NCBI GenBank assembly: GCA_905480575.1
Contig: CAJQQZ010000010.1
Coordinates: 1 to 50,046 of the forward strand
Length of the DNA: 50,046 nt
DNA from: an uncultured Alphaproteobacteria bacterium
Lineage (GTDB): Bacteria; Pseudomonadota; Alphaproteobacteria; UBA7985; CAJQQZ01
Direction: 5' to 3'
A program made the translations under genes and the position numbers. Positions 9,084-19,057 of this stretch are shown piece after piece (positions within the stretch are counted from its first letter, which is position 1; the number at the start of each line of letters is the position of its first letter). The notes beneath the pieces were generated by a model. The model had not been told where the DNA came from. It saw only the letters and a program-made list of their open reading frames with translations, and did not search any database.

Positions 9084-10374
9084 ATGCCCGGCCAGAAAGA
9101 ACGGTTCCAGCTAGGTACAAAGATCCACAAATGATCACCGTACCTTTATCCGAAGACGTACGGTCAGCGATTGATCGCAGCGCTGAAGTCAACGAGCCTG
9201 CGAGACCAATCTCCTCTGCTGCTCCTTGTGGGACTTGATTAAACAAATCAAGCGCAGTGTGTGCATTCGGTTCATCGGGAATCGACATTAAATGAAGTCC
9301 CTGTAGCTGCCCCTCAAAAGCAGCTAGAAACTCAGCTGGATCACGGTTCGACAACATTCCTAGGACCATGTGAACGGGCGAATCGGCCTGTTTTTCAAGC
9401 CATGCCGATATGGTCTCAGCAGCCGCAACATTGTGACCGCCATCAAGAATTAAGCGCCAGCCCTTCGGCAAAGCCGCCCCATAGTCACTCTGTGATATGT
9501 CCTGTAGTCGAGCGGGCCAGGCTGCGTTGTTTAACCCTTTATCAACAACATCCTGGTCGATTGTGGCACCGGTCATGTAGTCCGCCGCTACGATGGCAAC
9601 GGCTGCGTTCTGAATTTGATGATCGCCTAGCAATGCCAAATCACCAATAGAATATGAGCGATCACCTAAATCGACTAGGATAGATCTGTCATCCTCAAAT
9701 TCAACATGCCACTCCTCACCTTCTTGCCATACTGGAGCCTCTAAGGTGAAAGCTCTTTCCCGAATAACGTTCCTGGCTTCTTCAACCTGCTGTGCCAATA
9801 GGAGTGGGACGTTCGGCTTGATGATGCCCGCTTTCTGACGAGCTATGCCTGCAATTTCAGAGCCCAGAAAGGCTTCATGATCCTTCGAAATCGGCGTGAT
9901 TATTGTCAGGGCTGGTTGTTCAACCACGTTGGTGGCGTCTAACCGTCCGCCCAGCCCTGTTTCTAACAACAAGACGTCAGCCGGATCATTCGCAAAGGCC
10001 AATAAGGCAGCAACAGTCGTGCCTTCAAAGAAAGTCAATGGTTCGCCGTCATTGGCATCCAGTACTTGATCAAGGGCAAAACAGAGTTGGCCCTCTGAAA
10101 TCAGTCCGCGCGACAGCTCAATTCTTTCTTTGAAGTCTACGAGATGGGGTGAGCTGTAAACCTGTACACTGTAGCCAGCTTCTTTCAGAATAGACTTCAG
10201 GAATGCCAGAGTTGAACCCTTACCATTGGTCCCGGCGATGTGAACAACAGGCGGCAGTCGGCGCTCCGGATGCCCAAGATTTTCAAGCAAACGGTAAACG
10301 CGATCTAATTCAAGACTAATTTCACTCGGATGCAGCTCATGCAAGCGCTGCAAGCGTTCAGCACTGGCCGACAT
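9082..10374 (-). CDS. folC: Bifunctional folylpolyglutamate synthase / dihydrofolate synthase
   Basis: This Mur-ligase-family enzyme adds glutamate to dihydropteroate and then extends polyglutamate tails on folates. It has 430 residues, with P-loop GTNGKGS at 48-54, the dihydrofolate-loop SSPHLVDFKERI, the metal-binding segment LLETGLGGRLDATN and the C-terminal-domain motif LDGGHNVAAA. It ends the minus-strand series trpB-trpA-accD-folC, 14 bases after accD, the common alphaproteobacterial order. I see no defect. It converges with trxA at a shared terminator. Confidence 0.96.
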   Translation of the reverse strand: MSASAERLQRLHELHPSEISLELDRVYRLLENLGHPERRLPPVVHIAGTNGKGSTLAFLKSILKEAGYSVQVYSSPHLVDFKERIELSRGLISEGQLCFALDQVLDANDGEPLTFFEGTTVAALLAFANDPADVLLLETGLGGRLDATNVVEQPALTIITPISKDHEAFLGSEIAGIARQKAGIIKPNVPLLLAQQVEEARNVIRERAFTLEAPVWQEGEEWHVEFEDDRSILVDLGDRSYSIGDLALLGDHQIQNAAVAIVAADYMTGATIDQDVVDKGLNNAAWPARLQDISQSDYGAALPKGWRLILDGGHNVAAAETISAWLEKQADSPVHMVLGMLSNRDPAEFLAAFEGQLQGLHLMSIPDEPNAHTALDLFNQVPQGAAEEIGLAGSLTSALRSIADRTSSDKGTVIICGSLYLAGTVLSGRA

Positions 10375-10388
10375 AAGTCGAAACCAAC

Positions 10389-11309
10389 TCAGGCTTTGGT
10401 AATAGGCGGTAATTCCGCAGGTTCTGACTTATCAGCAAGCTGTAAAACTGACGCCTTCGGCTTTTTGCTCATCAAGAGATCCAGCAGGTCGCCCAGCTTC
10501 TTTTTGAGCTGCTTGCGGGGCACAACCATATCAACCATCCCATGATCCCACAGGTACTCTGAGCGCTGAAAGCCCTCCGGCAGTTCTTCACGAATGGTCT
10601 CTTTAATAACGCGCGCACCTGCAAAGCCAATGATTGCTCCTGGCTCGGCCAGGGCGATATCCCCCAACATCGCGAAGGAAGCGGTCACGCCACCTGTCGT
10701 AGGGTCTGTTAGTATAACGATGTAAGGAAGCCCTGCTTCGCGCACCAAGTCTACAGCGATAATGGAACGCGGCATCTGCATGAGAGACAAGATGCCTTCC
10801 TGCATCCTGGCACCACCTGAGGCTGGGATTGTCACCAAGGGCGCTTCCTGGACCACAGCCAACTTGGCGGCAGCAAGAATGCCCTCGCCAACGGCCATGC
10901 CCATTGAACCGCCCATAAAGGCGAAATTGAACGCTGCGACGACAACCATACGACCATCTATTTTGCCGTGAGCGACTTTGATGGCATCCTTCTCACTGGT
11001 TTTTGCCTGATACTCCTTCAGGCGGTCCGTATACTTCTTCTTGTCTTTGAACTTGAGAGGATCAACAGCAGGCTGTGGCAGCTCGATGCATTGGTATTCA
11101 CCACCGTCAAAAAGCATTTCCAAACGGGCTGTAATCGGCATTCTCAAATGATGATCGCAATGCGGACAAACATTGAGGTTCAGCTCTAATTCCTTTTGGT
11201 AAATCATCTGGCTGCACGAGCCACACTTTTGCCAGAGGTTATCCGGCATATCTTTGCGATTAACCAAAGCCGATATCTTCGGCCTTACATAGGAAGTGAG
11301 CCAGTTCAT
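10389..11309 (-). CDS. accD: Acetyl-CoA carboxylase carboxyltransferase subunit beta
   Basis: AccD joins AccA in the carboxyltransferase that moves carboxyl from biotin to acetyl-CoA, the committed step of fatty-acid synthesis. It has 306 residues. The N-terminal four-cysteine zinc ribbon (Cys29, Cys32, Cys48, Cys51; CGSC and CPHC) is intact, followed by the crotonase-like core with GGARMQEG and [11 protein letters not shown] that holds the acyl-CoA. The start overlaps the trpA stop by 4 bases (11306-11309), so translation is probably coupled to the trp genes, a known alphaproteobacterial arrangement. Confidence 0.97.
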   Translation of the reverse strand: MNWLTSYVRPKISALVNRKDMPDNLWQKCGSCSQMIYQKELELNLNVCPHCDHHLRMPITARLEMLFDGGEYQCIELPQPAVDPLKFKDKKKYTDRLKEYQAKTSEKDAIKVAHGKIDGRMVVVAAFNFAFMGGSMGMAVGEGILAAAKLAVVQEAPLVTIPASGGARMQEGILSLMQMPRSIIAVDLVREAGLPYIVILTDPTTGGVTASFAMLGDIALAEPGAIIGFAGARVIKETIREELPEGFQRSEYLWDHGMVDMVVPRKQLKKKLGDLLDLLMSKKPKASVLQLADKSEPAELPPITKA

Positions 11310-12121
11310 CCGCGAACACCCTTCGATAAGTTACTAACGAGACCCAAAACGGCGTCGACAGTGCCAGCGCCTGCTGTACCATCCGCGTTCAGGTTAACCT
11401 TTACTTGGTCAACGATAGCCGATCCTACAACCGCTGCATCAGCGACAGCAGCGATTTCAGCGACTTGTTCTGCGGTTTTAATACCAAATCCGACCACAAC
11501 CGGCAAATCGGTGTGGCGTTTGATGCGAGCGACAGCATCACCAACATTGGTAACTTTACCTGATGCTGTGCCTGTGATCCCGGTAATGGACACATAGTAG
11601 ACGAAACCGGATGTGTTTTTCAAAACTGTTGGCAAACGTTGGTCGTCTGTCGTTGGTGTGGCCAAACGGATGAAATTCACACCCGCCTTCAACGCTGGAA
11701 TGCAAAGCTCGTCATCTTCCTCAGGTGGGAGGTCAACCACGATCAAACCGTCAACACCAGCTGTTATGGCATCAGCTAAGAACCGGTCAACACCATAAGA
11801 ATAGATGGGGTTGTAGTAGCCCATTAACACGATTGGTGTGGTGTCATTTTCGGTCCGGAATTCCGTCACTGCGGCCAAAGTCTTATTCATGTCTTGGCCA
11901 GCGTTCAAAGCACGAAGGCTTGATTCCTGAATAGCGGGGCCATCGGCCATCGGATCGGTAAACGGCATGCCAAGCTCTATGATGTCTGCACCCGCTTCAG
12001 GTAGCCCTTTTAGAATGGAGCGAAAAGTCGCTGGGTCAGGATCGCCAGCAGTCACAAAAGTGACCAGGCCAGCGCGGCCTTCCTCTTTCAGGGCAGCGAA
12101 TTTGCTATCGATGCGGGTCAT
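11306..12121 (-). CDS. trpA: Tryptophan synthase alpha subunit
   Basis: TrpA splits indole-3-glycerol phosphate and channels indole to TrpB. It is a 271-residue TIM barrel. The catalytic acids fall at Glu49 (IIELGMPF) and Asp60 (PMADG), and the phosphate loop reads [10 protein letters not shown]. It overlaps trpB by 4 bases upstream and accD by 4 bases downstream, so the three are likely made from one message. No leader peptide or attenuator was seen upstream of this cluster. Confidence 0.97.
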   Translation of the reverse strand: MTRIDSKFAALKEEGRAGLVTFVTAGDPDPATFRSILKGLPEAGADIIELGMPFTDPMADGPAIQESSLRALNAGQDMNKTLAAVTEFRTENDTTPIVLMGYYNPIYSYGVDRFLADAITAGVDGLIVVDLPPEEDDELCIPALKAGVNFIRLATPTTDDQRLPTVLKNTSGFVYYVSITGITGTASGKVTNVGDAVARIKRHTDLPVVVGFGIKTAEQVAEIAAVADAAVVGSAIVDQVKVNLNADGTAGAGTVDAVLGLVSNLSKGVRG

Positions 12122-13335
12122 ATTTCAACTCCCAAAGCTTTAGCAACAGTGAAGACGTCTTTGTCACCGCGTCCACAAAGGTTCATGATCATGATGTGGT
12201 CTTTAGGAAGATCCGGCGCAATCTTCGCGACATGCGCCAAGGCATGTGAAGGTTCCAAAGCCGGAATAATACCTTCTGTTCGACAACAGAGTTTAAAGGC
12301 TTCCAAGGCCTCGTCGTCTGTCACAGATACATATTCCACGCGACCGATGTCATTCAACCAAGAGTGCTCCGGTCCGATACCAGGGTAATCGAGGCCTGCA
12401 GAGATAGAGTGGCCTTCCAGGATCTGACCATCGTCGTTTTGAAGAAGATAAGTTCGGTTACCATGTAACACGCCGGGGCGGCCGCCGGTCAACGAGGCTG
12501 CGTGTTCTTCTGGTCCCTTGTCCAAACCATGCCCGCCAGCTTCCACACCGATGATGCGAACTGACGTGTCATCAAGGAAGGGATGGAACAAACCAATGGC
12601 ATTCGAGCCGCCACCGATACAGGCAACGATAGAATCTGGCAGGCGTCCCTCACGTTCCAACAACTGTTCTTTGGCCTCGTTACCAATCACCGACTGGAAA
12701 TCACGAACCATGGCAGGATAAGGGTGCGGACCAGCGGCTGTACCAATGATGTAGAAAGTATCGTCAACGTTGGTCACCCAGTCGCGCAGGGCTTCATTCA
12801 TGGCGTCTTTCAATGTCGCGGAACCAGATGTCGCTCCACGGACTTCAGCGCCCAGGAGCTTCATACGGAAAACATTGGGCTGTTGACGCACAATGTCTGT
12901 CTCGCCCATGTAGACAACACAGGGCAGATCAAAAAGGGCACAAACAGTAGCCACGGCAACACCGTGTTGCCCAGCACCAGTCTCAGCAATGATCCGGGTT
13001 TTACCCATGCGCTTAGCGAGCAGGATCTGACCAAGGCAATTGTTGATTTTGTGCGAACCCGTGTGGTTCAGCTCATCACGCTTGAAATAGATTTTGGCTC
13101 CACCGAGCTCTTCAGTCAGCCGTTCAGCAAAATACAGCGGGCTTGGCCGACCAACATAGTGCTTCGCTAAATCTGCGAGTTCTTCCCAATAGCTTGGATC
13201 ATTTTTAGCAGCGCTATAGGCCTCTTCAACCGAGAGAATGAGAGGCATTAATGTTTCAGCCACAAAACGTCCGCCGAACATGCCAAAAAGGCCTTTTTCG
13301 TTCGGACCATTGCGATAAGAGTTAACAGCTTCCAT
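12118..13335 (-). CDS. trpB: Tryptophan synthase beta subunit
   Basis: TrpB joins indole and serine to make tryptophan using pyridoxal phosphate. It has 405 residues. The cofactor lysine is Lys96 in HTGSHKINN, the phosphate loop is GGGSNAIG and the ETGAGQHG loop precedes the indole site. This is the canonical TrpB1 form that pairs with TrpA. The ATG at 13335 gives the standard N-terminus, although the ribosome site is weak. An 88-base gap separates it from trpF and holds no clear terminator. Confidence 0.97.
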   Translation of the reverse strand: MEAVNSYRNGPNEKGLFGMFGGRFVAETLMPLILSVEEAYSAAKNDPSYWEELADLAKHYVGRPSPLYFAERLTEELGGAKIYFKRDELNHTGSHKINNCLGQILLAKRMGKTRIIAETGAGQHGVAVATVCALFDLPCVVYMGETDIVRQQPNVFRMKLLGAEVRGATSGSATLKDAMNEALRDWVTNVDDTFYIIGTAAGPHPYPAMVRDFQSVIGNEAKEQLLEREGRLPDSIVACIGGGSNAIGLFHPFLDDTSVRIIGVEAGGHGLDKGPEEHAASLTGGRPGVLHGNRTYLLQNDDGQILEGHSISAGLDYPGIGPEHSWLNDIGRVEYVSVTDDEALEAFKLCCRTEGIIPALEPSHALAHVAKIAPDLPKDHIMIMNLCGRGDKDVFTVAKALGVEI

Positions 13336-13423
13336 AACAGGCTTCGTTCTTTTGCTTGTTCAAATCAAAGTTTCTTTTGCAGGAATTGTAAGTGAGTCGC
13401 AACGCCTTAGATGCCTGCTAAAT

Positions 13424-14065
13424 TCAGAGTTTCGACGTGCGAAACAAAAAATCGGTGATCTTGTCTGGATTCTTAATCCCTACGGCATCTTCAACGGCTG
13501 AGGAGAGATCCACGTACTTGGCTCCAGTGACACGAACAGCCTCCGCAACATTATCTTTCGTGAGCCCCCCTGCCAGCATCCAGGGCGTCGGGGATTCAAA
13601 ATCGGTTAGGAGATTCCAGTCGAAGCTCACTGCATTGCCACCCGGTCTCGTCGCATCCTTTGGCGCTTTAGTGTCAAACAGGAAGTAATCTGCCACACCC
13701 TCATATTGCTGGGCTCTTTCTAAATCCTCTGCGCTAGAAATTGGGATGGCCTTCATAACAGGCAAAGAAAAGCGTTCCTTCAAAGCTCTGACATGGCCTG
13801 GGCTTTCAGAACCATGAAGCTGAAGGATATCGATTGGAGCATGAGATAAGATTTCGCCAATTCGATCGACAGTTTCATTCACCGTTAAAGCAACTTTTTG
13901 GATGTTACCCGGAATCCGTTCAGACAAAAGTCTCGCCTGATCAAATTCGATGAACCTAGGGCTCGGCGGGAAAAAGACAAAACCAACAAAAGCAGCACCG
14001 CCAGTGACGGCTGCGTCGACGGCTTCATTGGTTTTCAATCCGCAGATTTTGGTTTTAACGGCCAT
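13424..14065 (-). CDS. trpF: Phosphoribosylanthranilate isomerase
   Basis: TrpF rearranges phosphoribosylanthranilate in the third step of tryptophan synthesis. It has 213 residues as a (beta/alpha)8 barrel. The catalytic cysteine is Cys8 in KICGL and the general acid is Asp131 in LFDTKAPK. The C-terminal phosphate-binding part reads LAGGLTKDN and DLSSAVE. The frame is open 32 codons further upstream, but the family start MAVKTKICG, an ATG at 14065 and AGGACG just before it fix the start. It follows the 214-residue membrane protein by only 10 bases, suggesting one transcript. Confidence 0.95.
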   Translation of the reverse strand: MAVKTKICGLKTNEAVDAAVTGGAAFVGFVFFPPSPRFIEFDQARLLSERIPGNIQKVALTVNETVDRIGEILSHAPIDILQLHGSESPGHVRALKERFSLPVMKAIPISSAEDLERAQQYEGVADYFLFDTKAPKDATRPGGNAVSFDWNLLTDFESPTPWMLAGGLTKDNVAEAVRVTGAKYVDLSSAVEDAVGIKNPDKITDFLFRTSKL

Positions 14066-14075
14066 TATTGGCGTC

Positions 14076-14720
14076 CTAATCCTGTGCTCTCCTGCCGTAA
14101 AGAACGGCAATCGTAATGAAGACAAATAGCAAAAAGGCAGCCTGGATAAAAGCCTCAACAATCCATCCTAGTGCCACCTGTTTGAACATAGCGATAAAGA
14201 AGATCAGCATCAAAGACAGCCCCATCCAAGGCGTCAAAACCCTCCTGGCTTTGTGCCAACTCGCACCGAACTTCATAGAAACACCGTTGGCACTTGCAAC
14301 CAGTAAAGCGGAGAAGCGTAAAAAAACATAGAGAGCTATGATACCAACGACGGGAACGACAGTTGGCACAAGTGCCGGAACCACAGTTTGTATTATCGCG
14401 CCCAAAACCATGCCGAGAACAATAATAAACAGCAAAAGCCCGACGCCCATCAAGAGCAACCAAAATGTGAACTTGATAAAGCTTAAGGCAATAGAACTAT
14501 CAGTTCGGCCTATACCACCAATGCTGCGGCAAAAAATGAAAGCCCATACCAACATAGCCAAAGCGAAAAATACCAATATGGCCTTAACAGAGCTTTGGGC
14601 CGTCATTCCTGTTTCAATCAAAACCATTTGCTGTCCAGCCCAGGATGCCGCCAATATGAGCCCAGTCAACACAAGGTACATCAGACCCAAGAAGGGCAGT
14701 TTTTCTTTCATTTTATCCAT
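14076..14720 (-). CDS. Polytopic inner-membrane protein, family not recognised
   Basis: This 214-residue protein is almost entirely hydrophobic with about five or six likely membrane spans: near 10-28, 45-65, 80-105, 115-140, 165-185 and 188-208. A conserved-looking soluble turn, GASWHKARRVLTPW, lies at about 152-165, and the C-terminus is YGRRAQD. No catalytic motif is visible. It resembles the neighbouring 275-residue membrane protein in layout and around the SW-x-x-A turn, so the pair may be diverged paralogues. It is sandwiched in the pyrF-trpF segment with short gaps. Function is unknown. Confidence 0.85.
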   Translation of the reverse strand: MDKMKEKLPFLGLMYLVLTGLILAASWAGQQMVLIETGMTAQSSVKAILVFFALAMLVWAFIFCRSIGGIGRTDSSIALSFIKFTFWLLLMGVGLLLFIIVLGMVLGAIIQTVVPALVPTVVPVVGIIALYVFLRFSALLVASANGVSMKFGASWHKARRVLTPWMGLSLMLIFFIAMFKQVALGWIVEAFIQAAFLLFVFITIAVLYGRRAQD

Positions 14721-14758
14721 AGGACTTAAACTTTTGAGATTAGATTGTTCTGCTGGGC

Positions 14759-15586
14759 TTAGTAGTCAACGCGCTCAGCGCCAGGCCGCCAGCCGGTCCG
14801 ATGATAGAAGCAAATAGAAATAGCCGTTACTAACAAAGCTTGCATTACGAAGAGCAAGAAAAGACCAACAGGTGCCCAAACCCAATAAGAGAGGTTAAGC
14901 TGGTAGTCTTTGATTTCTTCACCAACCAGTACAATTGGCGGCGCATAGAGGTTCAGGTAAGCAGCGAAACCTACTAAAATCACTAGAGCCGGCAACATGA
15001 CGGTGAAATAAATTGATACCACTTTCAGGTGCACACCGGCCAGCGCACGCCAGGAATCCATCAAAGAGTAAGGCGCATCGACACCAGATGCGGATAGGAC
15101 AAATGTAAATCTAGACAGTAAAATGAAAGCTAACAGCACAGCCACCAAGGTGAGCACCAGTTGTAGCCAAACATCAAACCAAGGTGCCAGACCAAGAGAG
15201 AGCAGAAACACCACTCCCCATAAGGGCAAGGAAACGACGGCGATCGTCAGCAACCTCTTAATGTAGATCCAATAGCGATCAAGCGCAGCCTCGTCCATTC
15301 GCCCTTCGCCGGCACTATCACCAACCAACATCAAACGGTGAACGTTCACGGCGAAAAAACTGAAAATCAGGAACTGGGTGATGAAAGCGGCAACTGAATG
15401 CACCGTTGTTGCCTGCACGCCGGTGTATGAGGCTGCCAGATAAAGATCCTCAGCAAAAAAAATGGCCAAAGACAAGACATAAGGCAAAGCCGCTATTGCC
15501 ACAATAGCTTTCAAATGGATAGCAACGGCCACAAATGTGTCACGAACCGTGGTTCCAAAGGGTAGAGGCGGAAATGAAAGCGTCAT
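14759..15586 (-). CDS. Polytopic inner-membrane protein, family not recognised
   Basis: This 275-residue membrane protein has about six likely spans: near 20-45, 62-85, 113-135, 140-165, 188-212 and 235-262. Between spans four and five lies YSLMDSWRALAGVHLKV, which resembles the shorter GASWHKARRVL turn in the next gene. This pattern of tandem multispan proteins with an SW motif recalls the membrane domain of glycerophosphodiester-phosphodiesterase-like families, but that is only a resemblance by eye. The ATG at 15586 is the first in frame. It lies 48 bases after pyrF and 38 before the partner gene. Confidence 0.85.
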   Translation of the reverse strand: MTLSFPPLPFGTTVRDTFVAVAIHLKAIVAIAALPYVLSLAIFFAEDLYLAASYTGVQATTVHSVAAFITQFLIFSFFAVNVHRLMLVGDSAGEGRMDEAALDRYWIYIKRLLTIAVVSLPLWGVVFLLSLGLAPWFDVWLQLVLTLVAVLLAFILLSRFTFVLSASGVDAPYSLMDSWRALAGVHLKVVSIYFTVMLPALVILVGFAAYLNLYAPPIVLVGEEIKDYQLNLSYWVWAPVGLFLLFVMQALLVTAISICFYHRTGWRPGAERVDY

Positions 15587-15634
15587 ATCTAATCGTATTG
15601 AGACTATTTATTCGTTGAGCCCTTATAGGCGTCC

Positions 15635-16342
15635 TTAGCCTTGTAGGCTAGCAACCAATTGCCTCGCGGCGGCTTTTGGATCTTGAGCGCTGGTAATTGC
15701 ACGACCGATCACCAGACTTGTTGCGCCTTCAGCCATGGCCTTCTCTGGTGTCATGATCCTTTTTTGGTCGCCTGACTCGACGCCTGCCGGTCTAACGCCC
15801 GGAACAATGGTTGTGAAATTCGCGCCGCATGCTGTGTTTATCGCCGCGATATCGTGTGGGGAACAAACAACGCCGTCCAGCCCCGCTTTCTTGGTTAGAG
15901 ATGCGAGCCGAACAACCTGCTCATTCAAAGGTGTCTGTTGCCCAATCATCGCGAGGTCTTCGTCGTCAAGTGACGTCAAAATTGTCACCGCTATCAATTG
16001 CGTTGTTTTTGTTCTTGCCGCCGCTCCCTCTGCTAGCGCTTCCTTGGCTGCCTTCATCATGGCCAGTCCACCGCCAGCATGGACGTTGAGAACGTCGGGC
16101 TCTAAACCAGCGATAGATCGAACCGCACCGGCAACCGTGTTGGGAATGTCATGGTATTTGAGATCGAGGAACAAAGGTAGGTCGCCTAAGTTAAGATCTT
16201 TCACCCCTTGAGGGCCGAACTTGTTAAAAAACTCCAAGCCAAGTTTGATGCCAACACCACTCCCCTTAACAGCATTGATGAGTTGACGCGCGTGATCAAA
16301 GTCTGCGGTGTCAATCGCCGCAAAGATGGGAGGCAAACTCAT
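15635..16342 (-). CDS. pyrF: Orotidine 5'-phosphate decarboxylase
   Basis: PyrF makes UMP from orotidine monophosphate, the last step of de novo pyrimidine synthesis. It has 235 residues. The catalytic Asp-Lys-Asp array is intact in LDLKYHDIPNT (Asp60, Lys62, Asp65), Lys33 lies in GIKLGLEFF, and the phosphate-binding C-terminal loop reads VIGRAITSAQDP. AAAGGG sits 8 bases before the ATG. It follows lapA by 45 bases. Confidence 0.97.
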   Translation of the reverse strand: MSLPPIFAAIDTADFDHARQLINAVKGSGVGIKLGLEFFNKFGPQGVKDLNLGDLPLFLDLKYHDIPNTVAGAVRSIAGLEPDVLNVHAGGGLAMMKAAKEALAEGAAARTKTTQLIAVTILTSLDDEDLAMIGQQTPLNEQVVRLASLTKKAGLDGVVCSPHDIAAINTACGANFTTIVPGVRPAGVESGDQKRIMTPEKAMAEGATSLVIGRAITSAQDPKAAARQLVASLQG

Positions 16343-16387
16343 ATAAGGACCCTTTTATAGCCTTTTCGTAAACAACAGCAGCGTCGG

Positions 16388-16729
16388 TTAAGGCAGTTTT
16401 GCTAACGCTCGATTTAATTCTTCATTTTCATCAACGGTCACAAGAGCGGTTTGACGATCCAGCGCTCTTTCCGCCGCCACAGCTCGATTGTTTGCCTCAT
16501 AGATCTTATGGCGTTTCTTCAGTCCGCCAAACCAGTTCACGACAAAACCCGTGAACAAGCCGATCAGGAATATCACAAAAAGCCAAAGGTAAGCCGGTAA
16601 TGTCCAGCCAGGTCCAGGAAGGGGAAACAATCCCAATGTCAGTGTTGTTTTGTGATTGGTAACGGCAAAAGATACCGTGAAAAGAAGCAATGCTATAAAA
16701 AACATCAAAGATAGGAACTTCTTAATCAC
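16388..16729 (-). CDS. lapA: LapA family (DUF1049) membrane protein
   Basis: This 113-residue protein has two membrane spans (about 4-26 and 44-66) followed by a basic then acidic cytoplasmic tail, the layout of LapA/DUF1049 proteins. In enterobacteria LapA partners LapB in controlling lipopolysaccharide synthesis. No lapB is seen here, so that role is not shown. It lies between ihfB and pyrF, the usual alphaproteobacterial position. The likely start is GTG at 16729 with GAGG about ten bases before it. Confidence 0.85.
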   Translation of the reverse strand: MIKKFLSLMFFIALLLFTVSFAVTNHKTTLTLGLFPLPGPGWTLPAYLWLFVIFLIGLFTGFVVNWFGGLKKRHKIYEANNRAVAAERALDRQTALVTVDENEELNRALAKLP

Positions 16730-16822
16730 CTAATCACAACCTCAATCATTGAGCGGCAGTCGTAACTGCGCTTCGCTTAGTTTTTTATATAGTGGTCGGA
16801 ATTGAAGTTTCCAGCCCACAAA

Positions 16823-17101
16823 TCAAGGGTTAAGCATATCCCTAAGCTGCTTGCCTGTTTTGAAGAATGGCACTTTCTTTTCTGCGACCTCAACAGCTTC
16901 ACCAGTTCGAGGATTCCGCCCTGTGCGCGCTTCCCTTTCTTTGACTGAGAACGCACCAAAACCGCGAATTTCAACCCGGTCACCACGGCTTAAAGCGTCA
17001 CTAATTTCATCGAACACCGTATTGACGATGCGTTCGACGTCACGCAAATAAAGATGAGGGTTTTCACCGGCGAGTTGTTGAATGAGTTCAGACTTGGTCA
17101 T
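16823..17101 (-). CDS. ihfB: Integration host factor beta subunit
   Basis: IhfB pairs with IhfA to bend DNA sharply in recombination, replication and transcription control. It has 92 residues. The HU/IHF core motif [18 protein letters not shown] contains the DNA-intercalating proline of the beta arm (about residue 64). IHF-beta rather than HU is supported by the N-terminus [11 protein letters not shown] and the place beside rpsA, which is conserved across many proteobacteria. The 166-base gap to rpsA contains the rpsA terminator, so ihfB has its own promoter or depends on read-through. Confidence 0.96.
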   Translation of the reverse strand: MTKSELIQQLAGENPHLYLRDVERIVNTVFDEISDALSRGDRVEIRGFGAFSVKEREARTGRNPRTGEAVEVAEKKVPFFKTGKQLRDMLNP

Positions 17102-17204
17102 TGGAACCTTTGGGAATTCTGTTTATGGCCAAAAATAGGATCGCCCGACTTCATAAATGGAAAGTTGAGTTGAGTCTAGTTCTGAAAATCAATAAAGCGT
17201 TGAA

Positions 17205-17238
17205 AACAAACAAAAAGGGCTCCAGAAACCTGGAGCCC
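17205..17238 (-). terminator. Rho-independent terminator of rpsA
   Basis: A perfect 9-bp stem (17217-17225 with 17230-17238, loop of four) reads on the minus strand into CCCTTTTTGTTTGTTT. It lies 30 bases after the rpsA stop. Confidence 0.9.
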
Positions 17239-17267
17239 TCTTGCAAACTGAGACAGAAAATTCAGTC

Positions 17268-18950
17268 TTAGTTGTCGTCTCTTTCAGCTTGAGCTTTTGA
17301 CAAAGCCGCGCCAAGGATATCACCCAAGGAAGCGCCTGAATCAGAAGAACCATATTCAGCCATGGCTTTCTTCTCTTCGTCAACCTGAAGCGCCTTGATG
17401 GACAAGGTAACTTTGCGTGTCTTAGCGTCGATCTGAGTGACCTTCGCGTCGACCTTTTCACCTTGTGCGTAGCGATCAGGACGCTGCTCGTCACGGTCAC
17501 GGGAAAGTTCAGCCTTGCGGATAAAGCCGGACATGCCGCTTTCACCGATTTGAACTTCAATACCGTTGTCCATGACAGTTGCGATCGTACAAGTGACAGT
17601 CGCACCCTTAACAACTTCTTTAGCCGCATCCGCAAATGGATCGTCAGAAAGCTGCTTGATACCTAGAGAAATACGTTCTTTCTCAATATCAACGTCAAGA
17701 ACCTTAACCTTGATAACATCGCCCTTCTTGTAATCCTGAACGGCTTCTTCGCCAGAACGGTTCCAGTCGATGTCAGAAAGGTGGATCATGCCGTCAATTT
17801 CACCTTCGAGGCCGACAAAGAGGCCAAATTCAGTGATGTTGCGGATTTCACCTTCGATTTCAGCGCCAACCTGAGTTGAGTCTGCAAATGCTTCCCAAGG
17901 ATTAGACATTGTCTGCTTGAGACCAAGGCTGATGCGGCGTTTTGATTCGTCCACATCAAGCACAACCACTTCAACTTCCTGAGAAGTAGAAACAATCTTA
18001 CCTGGGTGTACGTTCTTCTTTGTCCATGACATTTCAGAAACGTGAACCAAACCTTCGATACCGGCTTCCAGCTCAACAAACGCACCGTAATCGGTGATGT
18101 TTGTAACGCGACCAGAGAACTTGCCACCCAGTGGGTATTTGGCGCCAACGCCTTCCCAAGGATCAGACTCAAGCTGCTTCATGCCGAGAGAAATACGCTG
18201 AGTTTCTGTGTTGAACTTAACAACCTGGACCTGGACTTGCTGACCAATGGACAACATTTCACTTGGGTGGTTGATGCGACGCCAAGAGATGTCTGTTACG
18301 TGCAACAGACCATCAACACCGCCGAGATCAACGAACGCACCGTAATCAGTAATATTCTTAACAACACCAGAAAGGACCTGACCTTCTTCAAGGTTAGACA
18401 CCAACTCAGAGCGTGCTTCGGCGCGTGTTTCTTCGAGAACGGCACGACGAGAAACAACGATGTTACCACGTGCACGATCCATTTTCAGGATCTGGAATGG
18501 CTGTGGTGTACCCATCAATGGGCCAACGTCGCGAACTGGGCGAATGTCAACCTGTGAACCAGGCAAGAAGGCTACGGCGCCGTTAAGATCGACAGTAAAG
18601 CCGCCTTTAACACGACCAAAGATAACACCCTCAACACGGGCTGTATCTTCGAAGAGCTTCTCAAGCTGGATCCATGCTTCTTCCCGGCGAGCCTTTTCAC
18701 GGCTCAGCATCACGTCGCCGTTTTTGTCTTCATAACGTTCAACAAAAACATCAACTGAGTCGCCTGCTTTAATTTCAGCAGCCTGGCCTGGAGCAGCAAA
18801 TTCTTTAAGAGGAATACGGCCTTCTGATTTAAGGCCTACGTCGATCACTGCAAGATCGTTTTCTACGGAGATAACAAGACCGGATACGACCTTGCCTTCT
18901 AAGCTTTCGCCCATTGTCTCTTCGAGAAGGGCGGCAAATGACTCTGTCAC
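17268..18950 (-). CDS. rpsA: 30S ribosomal protein S1
   Basis: S1 binds mRNA on the small ribosomal subunit and helps initiate messages with weak ribosome sites. The 560-residue product carries six S1 (OB-fold) repeats, roughly at 20-85, 105-170, 190-258, 275-345, 362-432 and 449-518. The RNA-binding repeats show the NITDYGAFVDL / NITDYGAFVEL / NITEFGLFVGL series and LGMKQL / LGLKQT / LGIKQL ends. The start is GTG at 18950, giving TESFAALLEE near the N-terminus as in relatives. AGGA lies 11 bases before it. A leader of about 150 bases with a hairpin separates it from cmk. Confidence 0.97.
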   Translation of the reverse strand: MTESFAALLEETMGESLEGKVVSGLVISVENDLAVIDVGLKSEGRIPLKEFAAPGQAAEIKAGDSVDVFVERYEDKNGDVMLSREKARREEAWIQLEKLFEDTARVEGVIFGRVKGGFTVDLNGAVAFLPGSQVDIRPVRDVGPLMGTPQPFQILKMDRARGNIVVSRRAVLEETRAEARSELVSNLEEGQVLSGVVKNITDYGAFVDLGGVDGLLHVTDISWRRINHPSEMLSIGQQVQVQVVKFNTETQRISLGMKQLESDPWEGVGAKYPLGGKFSGRVTNITDYGAFVELEAGIEGLVHVSEMSWTKKNVHPGKIVSTSQEVEVVVLDVDESKRRISLGLKQTMSNPWEAFADSTQVGAEIEGEIRNITEFGLFVGLEGEIDGMIHLSDIDWNRSGEEAVQDYKKGDVIKVKVLDVDIEKERISLGIKQLSDDPFADAAKEVVKGATVTCTIATVMDNGIEVQIGESGMSGFIRKAELSRDRDEQRPDRYAQGEKVDAKVTQIDAKTRKVTLSIKALQVDEEKKAMAEYGSSDSGASLGDILGAALSKAQAERDDN

Positions 18951-19057
18951 TTCTATGATTTTCCTATTTCAACAGAATAAGCCAGACAGAGATGCATCCT
19001 TGCATTTGACTGTTGGGCTGCGGCTGTCCCACGCTAATTCTGGTCTGTTCACAAAGA

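Noticed and set aside
12583-13170. 195-codon open frame on the plus strand opposite trpB
   Set aside because: It lies wholly inside a full-length trpB with all motifs; its reading has no family features and is a codon-bias shadow.
13336-13423. trp attenuator or leader peptide between trpF and trpB
   Set aside because: No tryptophan-rich short frame and no terminator/antiterminator pair seen.
14338-16211. Plus-strand open frames of about 158 codons opposite the membrane protein genes and pyrF
   Set aside because: No ribosome sites or recognisable domains; opposite real genes in an operon.
18042-18557. 171-codon open frame opposite rpsA
   Set aside because: Antisense to conserved S1 repeats; repeated sequence in rpsA explains the long open frame.
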